Shown: positions 1 to 12,724, counted from the first letter of the stretch. The stretch is DNA of 64,000 nt from Pseudeuparius sepicola (GCA_963920635.1 OY987306.1:34787453-34851452), one strand, 5' to 3'. Notes: generated by a model not told the origin, from the letters alone. Numbers and translations are program-made.

Positions 1-1179
1 AAATGCCTTCCTTAAATACGATACAAAATTGAAGCGTAGGTGCACCAGATACTTCCTTCCCACTATTTATTTGTACTTTCTCCCTATTAAAAAATCCAGA
101 TTGACACGTGTCACCTTATAGGGGTGGGACAACTTTATAAAAACTGACATTGAAATGTTTCGACTTTTCGGGACACATGCTACGTGTCACCTTTCAGTTT
201 GTCTTTTATAATTAGTAGCAAAAGGAAGCTGTTTCTTAATTGGTAGAGGATGAACTACATTGTACGTATAAGGCGACTGTCACTACAATTTTATACAACA
301 TAATACAAAAACCTACAAATTGATGTTTTCTTTTCGTCTTTCATCACTTTATTTATGTCCATCCTCAGTCAATTTCTTTCTTAAAAATATTGCAAAAAAT
401 GAACTCCTTAACCTCAAAAACATTAAAACGACACAATATCACATACCTACACACGTTGTGTTGAAGGCCTTCAAATGTTTAGTGGTTTCGCCGCAATACT
501 AAAGGTGGCGCAATGTTGCCAGTTCTTAAGAAATCGTGTGAAAAATCATTAAATAGAATGTTTTCATGAAAAAGTATGCAAATAAACAACTGTAGAGAGG
601 GGTTCTGTTAATACTTCCATCGACAATGTTTTTATGAACTGGCCGAGCGAGGTTTTTGAATTTTTCAACCCAGCCCGACGGGCGACAGCTAACCGAATTT
701 GCGAATTTATGTTTTCATTAAAACCGTCCAGAAATTCCGCGAATTTTCCGGGCAAACTGTAACTAACCCGCCCGCATTTTTAACCGCGTTAAAAGTGTCG
801 CAACATTTTACGCCCCCTAGAAACCTTTCAGCGTGCTCGTAAAGAGCTCGAAAAACGGTCATTGGTAGATAGGAAAGTGTCGGAGATAGCACTTTGCGTA
901 CGGCGTCGTAGGTAGTTGCATCTTTTATTTTTCTCGCGTGGGAAATGCTTCCGGAAAAAAGATTCCTTCGCCCTTCGGTAACCAGATTAGCTTCGTCTCT
1001 CGAAAAGAGCGGGGCTATGCATATTCAAATATGAAAATCGCGACACTTGTAAGGTTTTCGGGACGATTTTAATATTCAACAGCGTACCAGGGGCAATTAC
1101 TTTCGAAAACAAGCGTCAAAGATCGAGGAGAGGAGTTTTTTTTTATAAAGAATGCAATACCAAGCTTCCAGCGGATATT
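1..1179. other. No gene recognised
   Basis: AT-rich DNA with a somewhat CpG-rich part at about 640-1,100. Only short chance frames are present; no domain, RNA gene or repeat was recognised. Confidence 0.6.
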
Positions 1180-2335
1180 GCACACTAAGTACATTTTGAA
1201 AAATTTTCATTGAAAATTGCACATTAGTGATGAACATTGTGACAAACTTTCATTGAAAATAATTGCACATTATGTGAACATTTTGAAAAACGTCCAGAGT
1301 AAATTGAACCCAGTGTTCAATTTACATTTTGAAAATCTTTCAGCAAAAATTGCACATTAGGTGAACATTTTGAGAAACTATCTGTGGGGATTCCACTCAA
1401 GGTGAACTTTTTGAGAAACTTACAGCGAAAAATTGGTGAACATTTTGAAAATCTGTCAGAGGAAATTGCACACTAGGTGAACATTTTTATAAACTTTCAG
1501 CGAACATTGCACATTATGTGGATACAATTTTTATTTTGAAGAACTTACAGACAAAATTGCACACTAGGGGACCATTTTGAAAAACTTTCAATGGAAATTG
1601 CACATTTGGTGTAAATTTTGAGAAACTTTCAGCAAAAATTGCACACTAGGTGAACATTTTGAGAAATTTTCAGGAAAATTGCTCTTTAGGTAAACATTTT
1701 GAAAAACTTCTAGAGAGAATTGCACACTGGGTGAACATTTTGAGAAACTTTCAGCGAAAATTACACACACATGAAAATTTTGAGAAACCCTGCAAAAATT
1801 GCACTTAATGTGAACTCTCTAAAAAAGTTTCAGAGAGCATTGCACACTGGGTGAACATTTTGAGAAACATTAAGAGAAAATTGCACACTAGATGAACGTT
1901 TTGAGAAACTTTCAGCAACAATTGCACATTATGTGAACCTTTAATTTTGATAAACTTCCAGATAAAATTGCACACTGGGGGCCGTTTTAAGAAACTTTCA
2001 GCAAAAATTGCACTTAAAGTGAACACTAAAAAGTTTCAGAGAAAATTGCACACTAGGTGAACATTTTGAGAAACTCTCAGCAAAAATTGCACATTATGTG
2101 CACATTTTCATTTTGAAAAACTTTCAGATAACATTGGGGGACCATTTCGAGAAAAATCCCAGTGAAAATTGAACACTAGGTGAACATATTGAGAAACTTT
2201 CAGCAAAAATTGCACATAATGTGAACACTACGAAAAACTTTCAGAGAGAATTGCACACTGGGTGAACATTTTGAGAAACTTTAAGGGAAAAAAAATTGTA
2301 CACAAGGTGAACATTTTGATCAACTTTTGAGAAAA
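1180..2335. repeat. Minisatellite, ~41-bp period, about 25 diverged copies
   Basis: The unit is approximately ATTGCACACTAGGTGAACAT followed by TTTGAGAAACTTTCAGCGAAA, repeated head to tail for ~1.15 kb. Many substitutions occur (ACTA/ATTA, CTAG/TGGG), and inserts in some copies break strict periodicity. Open frames on the minus strand are repetitive translations of the array and not evidence of a gene. Confidence 0.88.
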
Positions 2336-2820
2336 TATGGCAGAACGAGTGTTCCTTGTAGGAAAAAAGAAACAATTTCGCCCGTAGGAAACAGCTCTAT
2401 ACTTAATTCAACGGACAGACTCGTAAATATCCCGAATGTGCCCTTTAAAAATGCACAAGGGTAGTCTAGAGTCCGAGGAACAATTGAGAAGGCCCTTGAA
2501 TAATTTAGGGCTCTGTTTTGGAGCGCAAAAATACCCGACGGACTGACCTAGAAGAATCTTTCAGGGAAACATCTCTTCCCCTCTATACATGCAAATCTCG
2601 GCTTGCAAATTTCGAATTCAGAAGTAATTGGATTAGAGTCCTGTGCTAATGCAAGTCCTACGAAATTCCCTCCCAATTCATAACGTAATTTTATAAAGTA
2701 AATCCGCAGTATCTGTTATTATTTCGAAGAAATTTTGTAATTAGATTACCGGAGAACGCGTGGCACCACGGTGCATGATTTTGCAAGTAGGACAACGAAT
2801 TTTTTTAACAAAATGTGCCA
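2336..2820. other. No gene recognised
   Basis: Unique-looking AT-rich sequence between the minisatellite and the first satellite pair. No coding or RNA signal was recognised. Confidence 0.55.
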
Positions 2821-2821
2821 C

Positions 2822-3085
2822 ATTGAATCTTAACTTTATTTTGTACATTTTGAGTCGCTCTTTCGATTGTTGCAAGGTAGAATGTCGTAGCTTAAGCCAT
2901 TTCGGCACTAAAAACTTTCAAAATAAACTGATGCTAACATTTTGGGGTTTTCACCTCGGACGCAACGATTTTGCCACACCTTTGATTTTAACTTTTTTTT
3001 GTACATTTCGAGTCGTTTTTTCGATTGCCGCAAGGCAAAATGTCGTAGCTTCGACCGTTTCGGCACTATCGATTTTCAAGGAAAT
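2822..3085 (-). repeat. 180-bp satellite family, two partial monomers (reverse orientation)
   Basis: Two diverged monomers are recognised by GTACATTTTGAGTCGC, CGATTG(T/C)(T/C)GCAAGG and GTCGTAGCTTAAGCC-like blocks, the complement of the orientation seen at 3.6 kb. An open frame running through it has no domain and follows the repeat. Confidence 0.8.
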
Positions 3086-3599
3086 AATATTTCTTATAAT
3101 GACCAAATTATACGCTATCCTACCTATTCCTCGTTTCGCCGTGATGGTTCAGTAAGCGAAAACCCCAGAATCGTACGCAATCCCAGTCAATTAGCCAAGT
3201 CAGTTGGCATAATTGCCAATTAAATTCGCCACTGTGGGGCGTGTTGTTAGCGAAATAGCGGCAACACCGCCGTCGGCTATTGTTGCCGGGTTTACTACTG
3301 TTTTACGCTCCCGAAACGGTTGTTTGTGTATCTGGCGCGCAATATTTTTCCTACGACGCCTTTGGCGCGGTACGCAGAACCGACTAGACCTGTATACAAT
3401 CCAGGGTATTACACGGGATATAGTTGGGTTTATTTCACTTGCCATTGGATATTGGGACGTAATTTTGCACGATAAACCTTGGGGAATTAAGCCACATGTG
3501 CGATGCCGTAGTGGGGATTTAGTCCAGATTTGCAACATTTAGGATGGGACAATACATAGACAAAAATGTTTTGATTTAAATCCTGCAAAATTTTCAGAG
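3086..3599. other. CpG-bearing block without a recognised gene
   Basis: Overlapping open frames of about 110 codons on both strands (3,200-3,542) show no known motif, no splice support and no codon preference for either strand. The segment sits between two satellite pairs and may be the unique interior of a composite repeat. Confidence 0.45.
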
Positions 3600-3960
3600 G
3601 TTACATGCGTCAGCTGACTTTAAAAGTTGCTAGCGCTGAAACGGCTTAAGCTACGACGTTCCAGCTTGCGGCAATCGACAGAGCGACTCAAAATACACAA
3701 TAAAATGTAAGAATCGAAACTAGAAAGAAATATTTGCGATCGTAGCAATTTTTTTCGGAGATACTACAATTTTTTCGAAAATTTCGGCGTCAGCTGACTT
3801 TAAAAGTGGCTAGCGTCGAAACGGCTTAAGCTACGACGTTCTACCTTGCGGCAATCGAAAGAGCAACTCATATTGTTCAAAACAAGTTAAAATCAAAACT
3901 TTAGCTTTAGCCATATTTTGCGAGGCATCGATTTTCGGGAAACCTCCCTCCTCTGTCATA
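3600..3960 (+). repeat. 180-bp satellite family, two monomers (forward)
   Basis: The core GCGTCAGCTGACTTTAAAAG begins at 3,607 and again at 3,787, a 180-bp period. Each monomer continues with GAAACGGCTTAAGCTACGAC, GCGGCAATCGA(A/C)AGAG and CTCAAAAT, and ends in a T-rich block before the next core. Confidence 0.9.
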
Positions 3961-4399
3961 ATATCAATTTATCTCAGACTGTTTGATCAATCGATCTGCT
4001 CAAAAAATGATAAATGCGAGGCAAATTCCCTGTCAGAGGCACACGATGCGGCGTGTGTCTTTTCTTAACCCATTTATCACGCGCCCGTTCATTTTTTTCT
4101 TGCGAAGTTTTACAGGTATCGGCGAAATTTTTCTCCGAGACCCCACATACAAAGATTCGCTTACGTCCATCGAGAAACAGAAAAGCCATCGATAAAAACG
4201 CGTGTGCGACTGAAATACCTCGGCATACAGGCCGCAGGATGTCGTCCATCATTTCGAATATACATAAAACGTCGCAGGCGTTACACAGAGACCTGCTCTT
4301 GTTAAACGCCGCAGTAAATTCAAAGACGAACACGACAGATATTAATATCCCCGAGATCTCTCGCATTGAAATTGCAAATGCACATCCTGAACGCGAGAG
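3961..4399. other. CpG-rich block with overlapping antisense open frames, not called as genes
   Basis: Long frames occupy both strands (135 codons on plus at 4,014-4,421; 142 on minus at 3,974-4,402). Neither translation has a recognised domain and no splice pair joins them to another exon. The base composition is that of a CpG-rich promoter flank. Confidence 0.4.
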
Positions 4400-4570
4400 C
4401 ATACCTCCGCAGGTATTTTAAACGCGCGAACGCCCTTTTTCAGCGTTCGCCCTCCCACCGCGCCTTCCGATTGGTCGGACACGCCCCCTGAGCCCGTGTC
4501 ACTCCCCTGATTGGTTCTGTAGCCGCCTAGATCACTCCCATTGCGTTTTAACTTTATTGTTCGGTTTTCG
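4400..4570. promoter_or_regulatory. CCAAT/GC-box promoter-like patch
   Basis: A GC-rich patch contains two inverted CCAAT boxes (ATTGG at 4,470-4,474 and 4,510-4,514, 40 bp apart) with a CACGCCCCC GC-type box between them. As CCAAT reads on the minus strand, a minus-directed promoter is slightly favoured. No transcript can be attached to it. Confidence 0.3.
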
Positions 4571-6349
4571 TCGTCAAAAAAGCCCATAAAAATCTCCTCG
4601 CGAATATTAATATACATATCTGTCGAAACTTTTCGCGATTCATTAAATTTTAAAAAGCAGGGCACACTTTTCGTTTTTAGGGCCCCATTCAGACATTCCT
4701 GGGGTCCTATTCAATACCCCCATTTAAAATTTCGCCAATTTAGGCTCCATTAGCGAACATGGGCGTGGATGAAAATAGCGAAAGAAATATTCGTGTTTTA
4801 TTGTAAATATCCGTGACACAATTTAGCATTATTTTAGACGTTTTAGATATACTGCATTTGTTATTTATGTATTATGGAAAGTAAATATAATAATAATACA
4901 ACGAAAAACAGCAAAAATTTGATATACAGGGTGTTTCAGAAAACTTTGGCATACAGAACTTCAAAAAAAAATTAAGTAAAATGCTTATTGACGTTGTGTC
5001 TATCGTCTTTAGTTCCTTAGATATTATAGGGCGTCTAAGTTTACCTTTTTAAATTGAATATTGACCGTATCTTCTACTTTATACTAGCTACATTATTGAA
5101 ATTTGACATTGCTGTGTTTTTGGGGATGTAAAATAAGCTGAAAATGTCAATTTCTTCGTATCTCACGGAGGGCGCCACTTGCGCTACTTTTGGATCGCGC
5201 TTTTACTCCTAACTTTTTGAGGTTATTTCTTTGGTATTGCAGGTCCATCATTTTAATGCATCTTGTGCACCCTGCGTGTTTTAAAGTTACTATCCCCGCC
5301 TATGTCTTAAAAATGAGTCCATTACTTCAACATTATTCATAAATCAGTCGATCAACTCTTCCACGTTGAAAATAATAAAATTTAAAACGTTTTCCATGTT
5401 TTCCGGACCATTGTAAGCGTTTTTAGCGGGCCATGAAAAGTTTCGAACGAAAACAAATTCATAGCCACCTTTCTGGGCGTGTCCCCAAGTATTTAATTGA
5501 GATGTTACAAAAATCGTCCATTGTCATGTCGCCCTATTGTTTGACGACTTTACGAATGCATTATCGCACTCTCGCATCTCCGCTACATTGATTTTACCCG
5601 ATATAATTGACTCACAAACATCGTGGCGTCAACCCGTTGAAAGATATTAATGGCACCGCATGTCATGAACACAACTCGAGTCAAAATATTTTCATAAGCG
5701 CGCATTTGAAGCGGCATCGAATTTCAAATTATAAAATTAGGATGTAGGGACCACTCCGAGGCCAATACATTTTAGAAAAACACCCCGAAAGTATCGCTTC
5801 CATTTACCCTAACATGCCGGGGTGTTTTCTTAGCAAATGCCGTTCGGGAAGCCGAATTCCTGGGCCTGTTGTCGTACGGGTATACTCGAAATACCCCTGG
5901 GTAAGTAGGGCCAACTTATAAAAACATCCTGTGGCAACAAGACGTTGACCGTACCTGTTAATCACGCTCTATTATCTTCCGAAAGTTTCTTATCCATTTC
6001 CAAGCGATTTTCGTCTGGTTCCTAATTCTATTACACCGCTAACTCCTTAAATTTCTTAGGAAAAACGTGTCGCGACTAGATATGAGCCTGGGCAGGGACT
6101 TTTCTCGAGGCCTGACTGATGTTCTGAATTTACACGGTGTCACGTCTTAAATTAACATAATTGGAGCCAAGATCGCGTAGTCTTGGGAAATTAATTTTCT
6201 TTGGAGAAGTGGTATTGGTTACCCGGAAAGGAACGAATATCTGAATTTATTTCGAGTTGGCTTTGAAAGTAATTTGCAGAGCTACGATCTTCTGTTTGAA
6301 AAATGTTGGGATTTTGAAGACGATCCGCACGAAAACTACAATTGTTTTG
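4571..6349. other. No gene recognised; one CAGGGTGTTTCA repeat end
   Basis: At 4,925-4,938 there is TA followed by CAGGGTGTTTCA, the usual end of a TA-flanked miniature element. No matching right end was located, so the element is truncated or diverged. The remainder has only short chance frames. Confidence 0.45.
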
Positions 6350-6640
6350 AAGATTTCGACGTCAGCTGACTTTAAAAGTTGCTAGCGTTGAAACAGTTTA
6401 AGCTACGACGTTCTAGCTTGCGGCAATCAAAAGAGTAACTCAAATAATGGAAGAAAATGTAAGAATCAAAACTAGAAAAAAATATTTGCTATCATAACAA
6501 TTTTTTTCTGGGGATACTACAATTTTTTCGAAGATTTCAGCGTCAGCTTGCTTTAAAAGTTGCTAGCGTCGAAATGGCTTAAGCTACAACCTTCTAATTT
6601 GCGGTAATCGAAAGAGCGACTCAAAATGTACGAGAAAAAG
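6350..6640 (+). repeat. 180-bp satellite family, two monomers (forward)
   Basis: Cores begin at about 6,360 and 6,540 (180-bp spacing). Both carry the AGCTAC(G/A)AC and GCGG(C/T)AATC(A/G)AAAGAG blocks. Confidence 0.9.
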
Positions 6641-7619
6641 TAAAGATAAAAAATATTTTCAGCCGTAGAGATATCAAAAACAAACCGAACATCAAATCAT
6701 TGAGTAAAGGATACGTAGGTATTTTAGACATTTTATATGTTTTATGTGTTTACTCAACGGTCAAATTTAAATTCTATCTGGAAGTGTCTAAATATACCTA
6801 CAACTAACCATTCTGAAATTACAATACATTTTTTGTACATAAAATCTTAGTAATTGCTTTAAAACCATAATATTGACTTGTTTTGAAAATCAACAAATTA
6901 TTTTATCTTCTAGCCTGAAAAAGTGTCATGTTTTTTAATTATGCCTCTGTCTTAAATTAGTGCACTGTAAAAACTAATTAGTCCTGTACAGTAGCCTCCA
7001 AAATTACTGTTGTAAATCAGTTAAATGTCAAAAACGCTCACACTTGATATTTTCCTGGGAAATATCAGAGAAAATAAGAACTTGTTCTTTATACTTTCAG
7101 ATAGACATCTTGAGAGTTTCAGAGCCTTACAATACAACGCATTTGACTGAATCTAATAAGGTGTACCAGAATATGGCTACAAGCAAGGGGGACGTATTTA
7201 AAAACAGGGTTGTACTAAGGAAATTTTCTATTTCTTATCGTAACTATTTCGTTTGTAGGGTTACAAAAAAATGTTCTACACTAAATTTGTACCAAATTTT
7301 CTTGGCTTTACGATGGTGTATTGCAGAAAATATTACGGCGCTTCGTTTTGAAGTTATCTAGAAAATTCCAACAAAATGAAATATTCCTCGCTACAACCCT
7401 GTGCTGACAAGAAGCATAATATCTGTACGTGAGCGAAGTGTCATTTATATTAGACCCGCTTCATTTAGCGTCGACTTGGCTTGCCACGCGCGCTCCGAGA
7501 CAGACTCTGGGGTTCCCCCAGCTTATTAACTGACATTAGGATAATGAACTACCCCTATTAATACTAATCCTTTTGTTTAATTACGCCCAGCCTACTTGCT
7601 TGGTTTCGGAATATTGTTT
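6641..7619. other. No gene recognised
   Basis: AT-rich. A 105-codon frame (7,044-7,361, plus) has no recognised domain, no flanking splice signals of note and AT-driven composition, so it is not called. Confidence 0.5.
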
Positions 7620-7905
7620 CTGTGACACTGGTTTGAAAATTACACAGTGTCGCAGAAGAGTGGAAATTCTGCCATAGTTAGTGTACACCATTAGTGCACA
7701 GAATTACACTGTTAGTGTACAAAATTGCAAAAGCGCAGAATTGGTACTAATTCTATTACACTATTAATGTAAAGAATTACATTATTAGTGTAGGTACATT
7801 GTAGTGTACGCTTAGTGTGCAAAATTACCACATCTTGAGCCTGAAAACTGTTGCAAAATTGTTGCCAATTCAGTCAGTATACTAATAGTTTACACTATTA
7901 GTGTG
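7620..7905. repeat. Irregular repeat of TTAGTGTAC/ATTACACTA units
   Basis: The motif (T)TAGTGTACA with its near-complement ATTACACTATTA recurs roughly ten times in ~290 bp, with irregular spacing of about 20-30 bp. It looks like a decayed minisatellite with palindromic units. Confidence 0.6.
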
Positions 7906-8761
7906 ACAGAATCTGTAGTTGCCAAAACAGTGTTACAATATAATTTTTTGTCATTCATACATTTAGAAGTGTGCATCAAACTTTCGCACCCCATTTTGCA
8001 AATTGCTTTTATCAGAACCTCAATGTTGTGCGAGTACGGTCCTACCATCCGCTTCCGGTGTAACATCTACCGGAAATTAAACATCCAATCACCCCAGTGT
8101 TTGTGTTTATCTCGTTTGATAAACACCATGCCGTTCGCCCTTAGGGAATGGTCGAGATAATGCCCAATATTTTTCGTTAATTTTGGGTCTATAAATGCAA
8201 AATAATCTCTTAGTATTCTTCGTACACAAACATATCAAATTGAGTATTGAGCAGGGAGGCATATATCCATTTTTAGGAGACATATTTTTCTATTAGGGTC
8301 CCCTATACCTTGTGTTATCCCGTTGGGATCTCCCTAGCTGTTTTGGACTCTTTTTACTGTAAGTTATTTACTGGGAAGCTTTGAGGGATCCTACGCAGCC
8401 ATATTATTTGTAGTGAATCTTCACTGTTAAAAATGGAAAACGGAAGACAGTATTATTAATGTTGAAACGCGTAAACATCACAATAGATTAGTTCCCCTTG
8501 TCTTGCCATATACCTCAGAATAGCTGGGTTTCCAGCAATTACGACAATGGGCTTTGTTCTTTGGCGCGCGCTGTTATTTCAAAATGATACGCTCCCTACA
8601 CCCATTGACAAGTGAAGAGGGTTAATTTCTAATGCAGCTCCGTGGTTTGGCATTGTAATGTGATTACCCACCGCGAAATTTTGGCTCTATTGAACCCAAG
8701 ACGCTGAATGCTGCGTTCGAAACTGGAGCGGAGATATTAGAAATGCATATTTGGTCTTTAT
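7906..8761. other. No gene recognised
   Basis: An 85-codon frame near the left end (7,903-8,160) has no known motif. Nothing else is recognised. Confidence 0.5.
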
Positions 8762-9412
8762 GGAATGCAACTCACTGTATATTCACCGGAGGTCAGCTTT
8801 GTCTCGCAACCGTATGGCCCGAGCCCATTTTAGGTGGTGCCTAACTTTGGGGAAATTCTACGAGTTTCAGAATTTCCGGTTACTGCGAAAACGGTTATAA
8901 TTACAATTTTTTCGGCGTCAGCTGACTTTAAAAGTTGCTAGCTTTGAAACGGTTTAAGCTACGACGTTCTAGCTTGCGGCAATCAAAAGAGTTACTCAAA
9001 TAATGCAAGAAAATGTAAGAATCAAAACTAGAAAAGAATATTTGCTATCATAACACTTTTTTTCCGGAGATACTACAATTTTTCCGAAGAAGTCAGCGTC
9101 AGCTGACTTTAAAAGTTGCTAGCTTTGAAATGGTTTAAGCTACAACGTTCTAGCTTGCGGCAATCGAAAGAGTAACTCAAAATGTACAAGAAAATGTAAG
9201 AATCAAAAGTAGAAAAAATTATTTGCTATCATAACATTTTTTTTCCGGAGATACTACAATTTTTTCGATGCTGCTAGCGTTGAATATGTAACTCTCTGTA
9301 TTTCACCAGAGGTCAGCTTTATAACCCCAGGCTATTTATTACCGCCATTTTAGGTGGTAACTTCGTGGAAGTTCTACGAGTTTCCATATCGATTTCAGAA
9401 TTTACGGTTATT
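8762..9412 (+). repeat. Satellite dimer flanked by ~125-bp direct repeats
   Basis: Two forward 180-bp-family monomers (cores at 8,915 and 9,096) sit between two copies of another sequence at about 8,762-8,890 and 9,286-9,410. These share CACCGGAGGTCAGCTTT/CACCAGAGGTCAGCTTT, GCCATTTTAGGTGGT and TTCTACGAGTTTC. The locus is therefore a larger repeated unit (offset ~522 bp) that contains the satellite. Confidence 0.8.
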
Positions 9413-10159
9413 AATTTAAATTTCTGTGTAAACAGTTTTAATTTTAGATTTGGGTTAGGGCCATCGAAATACAATTCGGAGTCAACATATATACCACTTG
9501 CTTTGCAGATAAAAACTACTGCTAATAGTCACAATAAAAAATATTAAAGCACTGCCAATCTCTTACATAGCATAGATAAGGTTTTGAGTCATTCCAATCT
9601 TCCTAAAAAAAAAAATACATTTTTAGTTATTCACAAATAACTTCCAAGTTCAGTTTAGACCTGTAAGTTTTTGTGTGCTTTTCCGTGAAAATTAACCCTT
9701 CATCTAGATTTATATCTGACAGTGGTTGATGGATGGCTTCTCCAACTTCAGTCTGCGATGGGTCAGCAGTCAATCAAACGGCTAGCTTAGGACCAAACCG
9801 GCTTATATACAGAAATGACCCTTATTGGAGGAAGCAGGCGAAACATTTGCCACCCTCCAAAATGTAAGATGGAGTTTTTAAAAAGTTGGGGCAAGCGCCG
9901 AATACGGCTTAAAGTTCTGGCTACGGAATAAGCCAGAGTTAAAGCTAATCAATATCATACCTGAGCGTATATTTCTATGTAATACGAACTGGTGCCATCG
10001 AAGAACTGTTGAGTGGAGGAAACCACCGACGTTTTAAAAGATCTAAGGCTATCTGAGACACTGACAATATTATAAGCGCGTCGTTAATATTGTTTTCTGC
10101 TGACTCTTCAATGTAAATTGACTTTAGATTTTCTCTGGCCGAGAATACAAAATTGTCCA
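9413..10159. other. No gene recognised
   Basis: Only short frames (about 60 codons) on each strand, without motifs or splice support. Confidence 0.5.
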
Positions 10160-10420
10160 TGTCCTCCACACGATCTGAGCTCGACGATCATCACCCGACC
10201 TTCGCGAGGGCTCTAACTGAATCCCAGCGCATGCGCTGGAATTTTATACGCTCCGAATCAACCGCGTGTTCCACTTCCGAATGTTACGCTCCGAAAATGA
10301 CGTAGTGCCCCAGCAATTCGTTTGAAAGGTCTCATACGGCGTATATAAGCCTATTTCACCCCTCTCTTTTTTTAAGAGCGCACTCGTTTCCGAGATGGAC
10401 GGGTCTACGCCGTATAGTAA
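10160..10420 (+). promoter_or_regulatory. Promoter-like patch with NRF1-type palindrome and TATA box
   Basis: A perfect 16-bp palindrome, CCAGCGCATGCGCTGG (10,224-10,239), contains GCGCATGCGC, the binding core of NRF1 / insect Erect wing. It is followed by two GCTCCGAA repeats, a CRE-like TGACGTAG (10,299-10,306 region) and TATATAAG at 10,342-10,349. A start about 30 bp after the TATA would precede an ATG near 10,395 opening a 10-codon frame only. No downstream gene was recognised. Confidence 0.35.
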
Positions 10421-11699
10421 CAAATGAAACCTAGGCACCCCTTGATCGTGAGAAATTTAATGCAAACACTCCAACCGACGCGTGTCCTTGAAGGCCGCTA
10501 AATTTATTGAAAAAATATGCAAGGGTTGAACATATTATTTCGGGACGTGTGAAAATGAAATGTATAATAGGTATTTTATGGAAATGAAAGAGAGGGCCTG
10601 CGAATTTGTTGTGCTAAACTACAGACACGTACAAACATCAATATGGCGCCAAAAATTCCAGGGATTCCAACAGTTCGTAAAGTATTGAAGTAATTTCATA
10701 ACATTTCCATATACCTCCAGAAAAACCGGACAGTGACGAATGTACTTTAAAGACTGTTTTTCCGGTCAACCCTTCTCGTAATGTACTATTTCGTTTAGCC
10801 GGCCGAACGGACGAAGAACAATAAAGTGAAAATTTTTGACGTGGGTTACGGTCGATTTAACTTTACAGGACATGATAATCTCGGGCATTATGACGTCACG
10901 GCACCCTTACAGCGTGGTATTAAGGGTTAAAGGGCGCAAAAAAGGGGGATAGGTTCGGATCTTTGTGTCAGTGGCGTTACCAAAAATTTTATTAAAGTAA
11001 AAAAAATGACGATTTGTATTTTGTATTCCGACGTAAATCGACCCGCAGAATACAATCAAATTCCAGTGTCTAAATATATCTTATAAATTCTTTTAAAGTC
11101 AGGTAGCGAAAACGACGAACTTTAAAGCTTCTAAATGGAATTTTATACACCCCTACCAAAAGATCACGGGCTGATATGAATATCTATATCGGTAACCGGA
11201 AACTTGGCACTTCCCTTCGCGGTTGAGGTGGGTATCTGCATTAAGAAGTTTTATTAAATTTTCGACGAAATAGGGAAGGTGAAGGTGAAAATATAAAAGG
11301 ATAAAGAATGTAAGAGGGAATAAATATACCTACCACTCTTCTGGGATGAAAGCCGGATAAAGATGACATTGTTGAAACATACCTACAAATTGACCATTCA
11401 ATTTTTTAGTTACATAAAAACAACATAATACCATCGGATTTATCTATACCTACTTACATTTTCGCCAGAGTATACTGTATACTACAGTCAGCGGCTCGAG
11501 ACACACCATTAATCAAGGGGGTGATCCCCACCCCCCCTAAAGGGGTTGGGCTGGACTGACCCCCTTAATTGTGGGTCTTTCAATTTCCGGCCTGGATGAC
11601 AGTGACGCGGGCCGCCATTTCCTCTCCCAGTACGGCCCTGATGCTCACTCATTCCGTTGAGTGGTGGGATCGTCTTTGGCGGCCTGCGTCGACGACAAT
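10421..11699. other. No gene recognised
   Basis: Mixed AT-rich sequence with a GC-rich stretch at 11,520-11,690 next to the following satellite. No coding signal. Confidence 0.5.
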
Positions 11700-11995
11700 T
11701 TCGGCGTCAGCCGACTTTAAAAGTTGTTAGCGTCAAAACGGGTCAGGCTACGGCGTTATGGCTTGCGGCAATCAAAGAAGCGACTCAAAATGTACAAGAA
11801 AATGTGTGAATCAAGGCTAGAAAGAAATATTTGCGTTCGTAGCAAATTTTTTCCGGAGATACTACAATTATTTAGAATATTTCGGCGTCAGCTGACTTTA
11901 AAAGTTGCTACCGTCGAAACGGCTCAAGCCACGACGTTCTACCTTGCGGCAATCGAAAGAGCGTCTCAAAATGTACAAAATAAAACACGAAAATA
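11700..11995 (+). repeat. 180-bp satellite family, two monomers (forward)
   Basis: Cores begin at 11,704 (GTCAGCCGAC variant) and 11,885, a 181-bp spacing. The short open frames here (11,724-12,156) are satellite translations. Confidence 0.9.
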
Positions 11996-12724
11996 TATTA
12001 TTTTTCAATGAATTTTGGCGGATCTTAAATTTTTATCTTTCCGCTTATTTTAGAATTTTTAGAAGTCAACAAACTTTCTCTATACACCACCACGAAATGG
12101 ATGTACTTTCCATAATCCCTATGGAAGTCCCCCCAAGTACTAAATCAACTCGTTGAATCTTTAAAGGGACGACTTTTATCCTATAGGGCCACAATTCACC
12201 CTGCTGCGTTCCTGTTGCATAATTTAAAAGCTCCTCTATACGCTGGGACCTTCGGGCATATGTTTTTGGAATACAATTTTTTTTCTAGGTAACAAAACCG
12301 ATACTAGCATTGAACAAAATATTATTTTGGTGCCTTTAAGTAATCTGTCGTCAAGAACTGTCAAATTTGACAGCTGTTGTTCCTCCGCACAATATATGTG
12401 CTTAATATTTTATTTGATAGCATTAGATAGTAAAAATGACGTCCCACTTCTGAACTGAGGCAGGGGCATTTCATAATTGTGTTTCGATATTGCCACTTTT
12501 TTATCTCAGCTTTTTAAATCGGAAATTCAATTTTCCTCGATTCCCTCGGATTTTCCGAATGGTGGAAGCTTAATTACGTGAAAATTAGTTTACCGAGAGC
12601 CTGAGGCGAGGCTCTGCATTTTTGCGTTCAATCAGGCATTTTATAGAACAAAATAAAAAGAATTGATCAGGACAATAAAACTTAATGTTTCGTAGCTATA
12701 TTTAAACATCTTGGTCTTGAATTT
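11996..12724. other. No gene recognised
   Basis: Unique AT-rich sequence between oppositely oriented satellite pairs. Confidence 0.5.

Noticed and set aside
3200..3542. Overlapping ~110-codon frames on opposite strands
   Set aside because: Both strands are equally open, which fits base composition better than a real gene; no motif in either translation.
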